Below, piece by piece: positions 5,897 to 10,448 of a stretch of 10,448 bases of DNA. The notes below the pieces were generated by a model. It ran no database searches. It saw only the letters and a list, made by a program, of their open reading frames with translations, and was not told the DNA's origin. The position numbers and the translations under genes are program-made. This stretch comes from Phenylobacterium sp. (GTDB lineage: Bacteria; Pseudomonadota; Alphaproteobacteria; Caulobacterales; Caulobacteraceae): assembly GCA_028290925.1 (NCBI GenBank), contig JAQGIX010000402.1, forward strand, positions 1-10,448, given 5' to 3'. Positions within the stretch are counted from its first letter, which is position 1. Every line of letters starts with the position of its first letter.

Positions 5897-5917
5897 CCCC
5901 GGCACAGGGCCGGGATG
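5895..5917. repeat. Extragenic palindrome of the GGATCCCCGGC...GCCGGGATGACG type
   Basis: ATCCCCGGC pairs with GCCGGGAT, with one C unpaired, around a short ACAGG-type loop. The phrase ATGGATCCCCGGCACAGGGC is a familiar dispersed alphaproteobacterial intergenic element (from memory). It ends about 10 nt before the bcp ribosome-binding site and would be part of any tyrS-bcp read-through mRNA. Confidence 0.6.
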
Positions 5918-5939
5918 ACGTCGAGATGGAGGGGCTCAA

Positions 5940-6401
5940 ATGAGTGACATCGTCGAAGGCGCCAAGGCGCCCGACTTCGAACTGGAGACGCCGCAGGGCC
6001 CGGTGAGGCTCGCGGACTTCGCCGGCAAGACGCTGGTGCTCTACTTCTATCCGAAGGACGACACGACCGGCTGCACCAAGGAGGCGCAGGCCTTCACGGA
6101 GCTCGCGCCGGAGTTCGCCAAGGCGGGCGTGGCGGTGGTCGGCGTCTCCAAGGACAGCGTCGCCGCGCACAGGAAGTTCACCGACAAATATGCCCTGGCC
6201 GTCCGGCTGGGCTCCGACCCGGCCGGGGCGGTCGTGGAACGCTATGGGTCCTGGATCGAGAAGAGCCTCTATGGCCGTCGCTACATGGGCATCGACCGCT
6301 CCACCTTCCTGATCCGGGATGGGGCGATCCGGCGCATCTGGCGCAAGGTGAAGGTGGCCGGGCACGCGGAGGCGGTTTTGGCCGCCGCGCAGGCGCTCTA
6401 G
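5940..6401 (+). CDS. bcp: Thioredoxin-dependent peroxiredoxin, Bcp/PrxQ subfamily
   Basis: This is a cytoplasmic thiol peroxidase of 153 aa that reduces H2O2 and organic hydroperoxides. The AhpC/TSA thioredoxin fold is evident. GAKAPDFELETPQG lies near the N-terminus, LVLYFYPKDDTTGCTKEA carries the peroxidatic Cys45 with the PxxxTxxC pattern, and VVGVSKDS and DRSTFLIRDGAIRRIWRKV follow. Cys45 is the only cysteine in the protein. E. coli Bcp has a resolving Cys at position 50, where this protein has Gln, so it would work by a 1-Cys mechanism with an external thiol. The ATG at 5940 has a strong GGAGGGG 5 nt upstream. The gene sits between tyrS and the M23 peptidase gene on the same strand and could be read through from tyrS. 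Confidence 0.93.
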   Translation: MSDIVEGAKAPDFELETPQGPVRLADFAGKTLVLYFYPKDDTTGCTKEAQAFTELAPEFAKAGVAVVGVSKDSVAAHRKFTDKYALAVRLGSDPAGAVVERYGSWIEKSLYGRRYMGIDRSTFLIRDGAIRRIWRKVKVAGHAEAVLAAAQAL

Positions 6402-6413
6402 GCAGGGATCGAC

Positions 6414-6485
6414 GACTCAACCGAAGATGTCGGGTTGGCTGCAACGTTAACCGTCTTGCGCGCCGGCAAATTCTCATCGCATATC
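6414..6485 (+). promoter_or_regulatory. Candidate promoter of the M23-bactofilin operon with cell-cycle-type motifs
   Basis: In the 118-nt gap after bcp, TTGCGC (6456-6461) and GCATAT (6479-6484) form a -35/-10 pair with a 17-nt spacer, giving a leader of about 29 nt. TTAACC (6447-6452), a CtrA-type half-site, lies just upstream of the -35. GACTC (6414-6418) fits the CcrM methylation motif GANTC. These motifs are short and could be chance. No second CtrA half-site (TTAA at 7-nt spacing) is present. Confidence 0.35.
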
Positions 6486-6519
6486 GCTGGCGTCCGAGGG
6501 GTCGGGGGACAGCGACATC

Positions 6520-7689
6520 ATGCAGGATCGCCTGGCGAGGCTACGCCGCTCGCTGCAGGACTCCCTTGGGGAGCTGTTTCCGGAACGGCATCTCTACGTC
6601 CGCTCCGGCGGGGCGATGAAGGGCTACGTGCTCTCCACGAAAAAACAGATCGCGGCGGCCGGCGGGATCGCCGCGGCGGCCCTGTGGATGGGCGTCTGCA
6701 CCGCATCGATGCTGGTCAGTGCGCTCTCCGCCACCTCCGCCGACCGCGAGGTCGCGCGCACGCAGGCCAAGTATGAACGCTGGATCTCCGACCGCCAGGC
6801 GCGGCTCAATTCGGCCGTGGCGCAGCTGAACGCCGCCGGCGGGACCACCCAGCAGCTGGCCGCCGCGGTGGAGAAGCGCCACGCGGCGCTGGCCATGCTG
6901 CTGACCCAGATGAAGGGCGCACCGGGCGCCGCGCAGGCGCTGGCGCCGGCGATCAAAGCGGCGGTCACCGGTAAGGGTATCGGTCCGGTCGGGCGCATCG
7001 AGATGGTGCAGCTGAGCCAGGAACAGCTGGTGGACGCCGCCGACTCCTACGCCAAGAGCCGCGCCGACCGGCTCAGGCTGGCCTTCCGGCTGGCCGGCCT
7101 GACGCCGTCGGCCTATCTGCCGAAGGGCGGCGGCCTGGGTGGGCCGCTGATCGAATCCAAGGATCCCCGGGCGCTGGCGGCGGTGCTGGACGTCGAGCCG
7201 GATTTCGCCGAGCGCGTGCAGCGGGCCGCCATCGACCTGTCCGAGGCCGAGGCGCTCAGCCAGGCGGCCGACAAGCTGCCCTTCGCGCGGCCCACCGCCG
7301 ATCCCGAGCAGTCATCGAGCTACGGCGTACGCATCGATCCCTTCACCCACCGCCCGGCCTTCCACTCCGGCCTCGACTTCCCCGGCGGGCGGATGAGCCC
7401 GGTGGCGTCCACGGGGCCCGGCGTGGTGTCGTTCACCGGCGTGCGCTCGGGCTACGGCAACACCGTCGAGGTCGACCACGGCGGCGGCCTGAAGACCCGC
7501 TATGGCCACCTGGCCGCCATCTCCGTGCGGCTGGGCGAGCAGGTGGCGCTGGGCCAGCGGCTGGGGGGCATGGGCTCCACGGGCCGTTCCACCGGCACCC
7601 ACCTGCACTACGAGGTCTGGCTGAACGGCCGTCCGATGAACCCCGAACGCTACCTCAAGGCCGGCGCCTATGTTCGCCAAGCCGGCTAA
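6520..7689 (+). CDS. Membrane-anchored M23 (LytM-type) peptidoglycan endopeptidase
   Basis: This 389-aa bitopic protein has a cytoplasmic N-terminus of about 42 residues and one membrane segment at about 43-71 (QIAAAGGIAAAALWMGVCTA onward). An alpha-helical periplasmic stretch rich in Ala, Gln and Lys follows (about 75-250), then a C-terminal M23 domain (about 265-380). The metallopeptidase signature is complete: H282 and D286 in HSGLD, H330 in RYGH, and H361/H363 in THLHYE. It is therefore predicted to be active in cutting peptide cross-links. The gene overlaps a bactofilin gene by 20 nt. The same arrangement is known for LmdC-BacA in Hyphomonas/Rhodomicrobium, ldpA-bacA in Caulobacter and Csd1-CcmA in Helicobacter, where the bactofilin localises the hydrolase. 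The ATG has GGGGGA about 10 nt upstream. The exact orthologue (LmdC or LdpA) is inferred from context. Confidence 0.9.
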   Translation: MQDRLARLRRSLQDSLGELFPERHLYVRSGGAMKGYVLSTKKQIAAAGGIAAAALWMGVCTASMLVSALSATSADREVARTQAKYERWISDRQARLNSAVAQLNAAGGTTQQLAAAVEKRHAALAMLLTQMKGAPGAAQALAPAIKAAVTGKGIGPVGRIEMVQLSQEQLVDAADSYAKSRADRLRLAFRLAGLTPSAYLPKGGGLGGPLIESKDPRALAAVLDVEPDFAERVQRAAIDLSEAEALSQAADKLPFARPTADPEQSSSYGVRIDPFTHRPAFHSGLDFPGGRMSPVASTGPGVVSFTGVRSGYGNTVEVDHGGGLKTRYGHLAAISVRLGEQVALGQRLGGMGSTGRSTGTHLHYEVWLNGRPMNPERYLKAGAYVRQAG

Positions 7690-8080
7690 TTCCTCCGAGC
7701 GGGCGGCGCCCGGCGAGGCGGCGCGCAAGCCGCTGGCGGCTTCGTTCATCGCCGCGAATGTGCGCCTCGTGGGCGAACTGGTGAGCGACGGCGACGTGCA
7801 GCTGGACGGCAGCCTGCAGGGCGAGGCGCGGGTGGACCGGCTGACGCTGGGCGAGACCGGCTCCGTCGAGGGCTCCATCGTCGGCGACAGCGTCGAGGTG
7901 CGCGGCCGGGTGCGGGGCCAAATCACCGCGCGATCGGTGCGGCTGCTGAGCACCGCCGACGTGGAGGGCGACGTCACCCACGGCGAGATCGTCGTCGAGG
8001 CCGGCGCGCGATTCGTCGGCCGCAGCCTGCGGCTGGAGACCGCCCCGCAGGCCCTGAGCATCGTCACCGCCGCCGAATAG
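7670..8080 (+). CDS. Bactofilin (DUF583, BacA-like cytoskeletal protein)
   Basis: This is a 136-aa polymerising scaffold protein. The central bactofilin domain (about 28-122) is a right-handed beta-helix seen as repeating six-residue rungs, for example GDVQLDGSLQGEARVDRLTL then GETGSVEGSIVGDSVEVRGR. It is flanked by short disordered, Pro/Ala-rich tails. The N-terminus MFAKPANS resembles the MFSKQAKS-type membrane-targeting peptide described for Caulobacter BacA, with a hydrophobic residue at 2 and Lys at 4. This suggests direct membrane attachment. The ATG at 7670 lies inside the M23 gene, whose stop is at 7687-7689, implying translational coupling. It probably recruits the M23 peptidase to a defined envelope site such as a stalk base, pole or curvature. 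The gene converges with prfB. Confidence 0.93.
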   Translation: MFAKPANSSERAAPGEAARKPLAASFIAANVRLVGELVSDGDVQLDGSLQGEARVDRLTLGETGSVEGSIVGDSVEVRGRVRGQITARSVRLLSTADVEGDVTHGEIVVEAGARFVGRSLRLETAPQALSIVTAAE

Positions 8081-8082
8081 CC

Positions 8083-8099
8083 GCGCCGGGCGCTGTTTT
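8083..8099 (+). terminator. Weak candidate terminator after the bactofilin gene
   Basis: GCGC (8083-8086) pairs with GCGC (8090-8093) around CGG, followed by TGTTTT. The stem is only four pairs and the T-run is short, so termination may instead rely on Rho or on the next element at 8117-8139. Confidence 0.25.
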
Positions 8100-8116
8100 C
8101 TGACGCGCAGCCGGAC

Positions 8117-8153
8117 GCAAAAGCGGTTCCCAATTTTGCTGGCTGTCGCTCTA
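8117..8153. repeat. Extragenic element GCAAAA...TTTTGC...GCTCTA between bactofilin and prfB
   Basis: GCAAAA (8117-8122) pairs with TTTTGC (8134-8139) around an 11-nt loop containing CGGTTCCC, and the element continues to GCTCTA. The pattern GCAAAAnCGGTTCCC...TTTTGC...CTCTA resembles a dispersed intergenic motif common in alphaproteobacteria (from memory). Its final CTA is the complement of the prfB stop codon TAG (8151-8153), so the element abuts or supplies the end of prfB. It could terminate both convergent transcripts. Confidence 0.5.
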
Positions 8154-9276
8154 GGCCTCGACCTTGGCGTCGCGGGTGGCGCCCACTCGCTGGGCCAGGG
8201 CCGCGCCCATGAAGGCGTCGAGGTCGCCATCCAGAACCCCTTGCGTGTCAGAGGTTTCGACGTCGGTCCTCAGGTCCTTGACCATCTGATACGGCTGCAG
8301 GACGTAGGAGCGGATCTGGTGGCCCCAGCCGATGTCGGTCTTCTGCTCCTCGATGGCGGCCTGGGCCGCCTCGCGCTTCTCCAGCTCGAGCTCGTACAGG
8401 CGGGCCTTCAGCATTTTCCAGGCCTGGTCGCGGTTCTGGTGCTGCGAGCGCTGGTTCTGGCAGGCCACCGCGATGCCGGTGGGGATGTGGGTCAGGCGCA
8501 CGGCGGAATCGGTCTTGTTGACGTGCTGTCCGCCGGCCCCTGAGGCGCGGTAGGTGTCGGTGCGCACATCGGCCGGGTTGATCTCGATCTCGATGGTGTC
8601 GTCGACCACCGGATAGACCCAGACCGACGCAAAGGAGGTATGCCGCCGCGCGGAGGAATCGAACGGCGAAATGCGCACCAGGCGATGGACGCCGGCCTCG
8701 GTCTTCAGCCAGCCGTAGGCGTTCTCGCCCTTGACCTGCAGGGTGACGGACTTGATGCCCGCCTGCTCGCCCGAAGTCTCCTCGATGAGGTCGACGCTCA
8801 TGTCGTGAGCCTGGGCCCAGCGGCTGTACATGCGCAGCAGCATGCCGGCCCAGTCGTTGGATTCCGTGCCGCCGGCCCCGGAGTTGATCTCCACATAGGC
8901 GTCGTTGCCGTCGGCCTCGCCGGACAGCAGCGCCTCCAGCTCGGCGCGGGCGGCGCGGTCCTTCAGGGCCCTCAGCTGGGCGCAGGCCTCGTCGAAGGAG
9001 CCCTCGTCGCCCTCCTCGTCGGCCATCTCGGCGTAGCCCACGGCGTCGGCCAGCTCGCGCTCCATGGCGCGCACCGCCTCGACCTGGGCGGCCAGGCGGT
9101 TGCGCTCGCGCATCAGGGCCTGGGCGGCCTCGGCGTTGTCCCAGAGACTCGGGTCCTCGACCCGGGCGTTCAGCTCATCGAGCTGGCGGAGTGCGGGCGC
9201 CCAGTCAAAGACGCCCCCTGAGCAGGTCGATCGACTGCTCGATGTCGGCCTTGGCGGCCTCGACATCCGCTCTCAT
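8151..9276 (-). CDS. prfB: Peptide chain release factor 2, with programmed +1 frameshift
   Basis: RF2 recognises UGA and UAA stop codons and triggers peptidyl-tRNA hydrolysis. The ATG at 9274-9276 has GGAG about 8 nt upstream. Twenty-three codons (MRADVEAAKADIEQSIDLLR then GRL) run to CTT TGA C. Translation must then slip +1 and continue as DWAPALRQLDELNARVED to the TAG at 8151-8153, giving 374 aa. The stop-recognition tripeptide SPF is at 203-205 and the catalytic GGQ at 248-250 in SGAGGQHVNKTDSAVR. Both match RF2 spacing (205-207 and 250-252 in E. coli). SPF rather than PxT shows it is RF2, not RF1. Expression should be autoregulated, since low RF2 slows termination at TGA and favours the shift. 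The gene lies 49 nt downstream of the PBP1A gene on the same strand, a common alphaproteobacterial order. The interruption is a regulatory feature and not a pseudogene. Confidence 0.96.
9204..9219 (-). promoter_or_regulatory. prfB programmed +1 frameshift signal
   Basis: On the minus strand the site reads AGG GGG CGT CTT TGA C. The AGGGGG block is the internal Shine-Dalgarno-like element. CTT is the slippery codon, TGA (9205-9207) is the in-frame stop and C follows it. The spacing is the same as in the E. coli site AGG GGG TAT CTT TGA C. The final codon of the zero frame is Leu23 and the first shifted codon is GAC (Asp24). Confidence 0.97.
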
Positions 9277-9325
9277 GGAAAGCTCCAAACCAAGTATGGG
9301 CGGGCGAGATAGCCCTTAGAGCCGG

Positions 9326-10448
9326 TCAATACAATCCGTTGACGTCGTCGGCCGGCTTCTTGGCCTTGGGCGGCGGGACGGCGAGGCCCGGCGCGCCAGG
9401 CTGGCCGTTCAGCGGAACCTGGTTGTACGGGACCGGCCCGAGCGGATTGCCGGCCTCGGGCGTCACCGCCACCTTCGGCTCGGTGCCGGGGCGGAAGGCC
9501 TCGCGGATGCCGCGGACCATGGCGTACTTGGCGGTCTTGGGCGCCGGGAAGTCGTCCGGCGCATAGCCCTTCAGGGCCTCCTGCATGAACGACACGAAGA
9601 TCGGCACGGCGGCCACCGCGCCGGTCTCGCCCTCGCCCAGGCTGTGGTTGTCGTCGAAGCCCACGAAGATCCCCACCACCATCTTCGGCGAGAAGCCCAT
9701 GAACCAGGCCGAACGGTAGTCGTTGGTGGTGCCGGTCTTGCCACCGACCGGGCGGCCGATCGCGAGCGCCGCCGTGGCGGTGCCGCGCTGGACCACGCCC
9801 TGCAGCATGGAGGTGATCTGGTAGGCGGTGATCGGATCCATCACCTGGGCCCCGGCGTCGGGGATGCGCGGGCTCTCGTCGCCGTTGAAGCCGGCGGCGC
9901 AGCGGGGGCAGTCGCGGGCGTCGGCCTTGAAGATGGTCTTGCCCTCGCGGTCCTGCACCAGCTCGATCAGGTGCGGCTCGATCTTGCGCCCGCCGTTGAC
10001 GAAGGAGGCGTAGGCGCCGGCCAGCTTGAAGACGGTGGTCTCGCCGGCGCCCAGCGCCATGGAGAGGACCTTGTCCATGTGGTCGGTGACGCCCAGCTTC
10101 TCGGCCATGGCGGAGATGCGGGTCATGCCGACGCCTTGGGCGAGGCGCACGGTCATGGTGTTGCGCGATAGCTCCAGGCCGCGCCGCAGCTGCAGCGGGC
10201 CGTAGTACTTGCCCTCGTAGTTCTCCGGCGTCCAAAGCGTGCCGTTGGCGCCCGGAAGCGTGATCGGGGCGTCCATGATGACGCTGGCCGGGGTGTAGCC
10301 GCCCTCGAGCGCGCTGGCGTAGACCACCGGCTTGAAGGCCGAGCCCGGCTGGCCCAGGCCATGGGTGCCGCGGTTGAAGCTGGAGACCTACAAGGAATAG
10401 CCGCCGACCATGGCGAGCACCCGGCCGGAGTTGGGCTCCATGGCCACC
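9326..10448 (-). CDS. mrcA: Penicillin-binding protein 1A (class A PBP), 5' partial and interrupted by an in-frame TAG
   Basis: Class A PBPs polymerise and cross-link peptidoglycan. Only the region from just before the transpeptidase active site to the C-terminus is in the window; the glycosyltransferase domain lies beyond the right edge. Visible are VAMEPNSGRVLAMVGGYS upstream, then SAFK (catalytic Ser codon at 10340-10342), SRN at 10160-10168 and KTGTTND from 9739 downward. This is the full SxxK, SxN and KTG set. A CPRC pair lies in an insert at about 9900-9911. The tail ends in a Pro-rich segment with PPP and NGLY. An in-frame TAG at 10388-10390 splits the frame between GGYSL and VSSFNRGTHG. 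CAG (Gln) to TAG by one transition is the simplest origin. It is either a sequencing error or a real nonsense mutation. A GTG at 10325-10327 follows but would exclude the catalytic serine. prfB lies 49 nt downstream. Confidence 0.9.
10388..10390 (-). other. In-frame amber codon within the PBP1A reading frame
   Basis: The minus-strand frame reads GGC GGC TAT TCC TTG TAG GTC TCC AGC TTC AAC. The family pattern is MVGGYS-x-x-x-S-x-FNR, so residues on both sides of the TAG are in the same frame and conserved. One base (CAG to TAG) explains it and no indel is needed. Confidence 0.85.

Noticed and set aside
9205..9266. prfB as a frameshifted pseudogene, or starting at 9266 in the +1 frame
   Set aside because: The stop is in the exact AGGGGG-n3-CTT-TGA-C recoding context of RF2, and the zero frame upstream has a proper ATG and ribosome-binding site.
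1..10448. CRISPR arrays, tRNA or rRNA genes, or a defence island
   Set aside because: There are no spaced direct repeats, no cloverleaf or CCA-type ends, and no defence-associated domains. All large frames are assigned to housekeeping genes.

Overview
The window is about 70% GC and reads as chromosomal core DNA from an alphaproteobacterium, most likely in the Caulobacterales (Caulobacter/Phenylobacterium-like). This rests on the protein sequences, the mrcA-prfB gene order, GCTANAWC-type -10 candidates and several extragenic palindromic repeats typical of this group. It is inferred by eye, not by database search. I see no CRISPR array, tRNA, rRNA, transposase or phage gene.

Layout from left to right. 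(1) Positions 1-22 may hold the first codons of a minus-strand gene leaving the window. (2) Positions 207-3079 carry a complete elongation factor P module. epmB (lysine 2,3-aminomutase-type) and epmA (EF-P lysyl-transferase) lie on the minus strand and efp diverges on the plus strand. All active-site motifs are visible, including the target lysine K33 of EF-P. (3) anmK (anhydro-MurNAc kinase, minus) converges on efp. (4) tyrS then bcp run on the plus strand, with an unusual leader in front of tyrS: a 15-codon ORF with tandem Tyr codons, then two perfect GC-rich inverted repeats. (5) An M23 (LytM) membrane-anchored peptidase gene overlaps a bactofilin gene by 20 nt, a morphogenesis pair known in stalked and budding relatives. 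(6) On the minus strand, a class A penicillin-binding protein (PBP1A, 5' end outside the window) is followed by prfB (RF2), which has a textbook programmed +1 frameshift site.

Functionally the genes fall into translation (EF-P and its modification, TyrRS, RF2) and envelope/peptidoglycan work (AnmK recycling, M23 hydrolase, bactofilin scaffold, PBP1A synthesis), plus one peroxiredoxin. Most intergenic gaps carry palindromic repeat elements. Two copies of a ~128-nt multi-hairpin element show compensatory base changes, and one of them supplies the stop codon of epmB.

The most notable anomaly is an in-frame TAG in the PBP1A reading frame, 16 codons before the catalytic serine. The other points worth a second look are the tyrS leader, the two-copy structured repeat, and the CTATAG palindrome centred between epmA and efp. 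I did not find a wholly new multi-gene system. The novelty here is at the level of regulatory and repeat structure.
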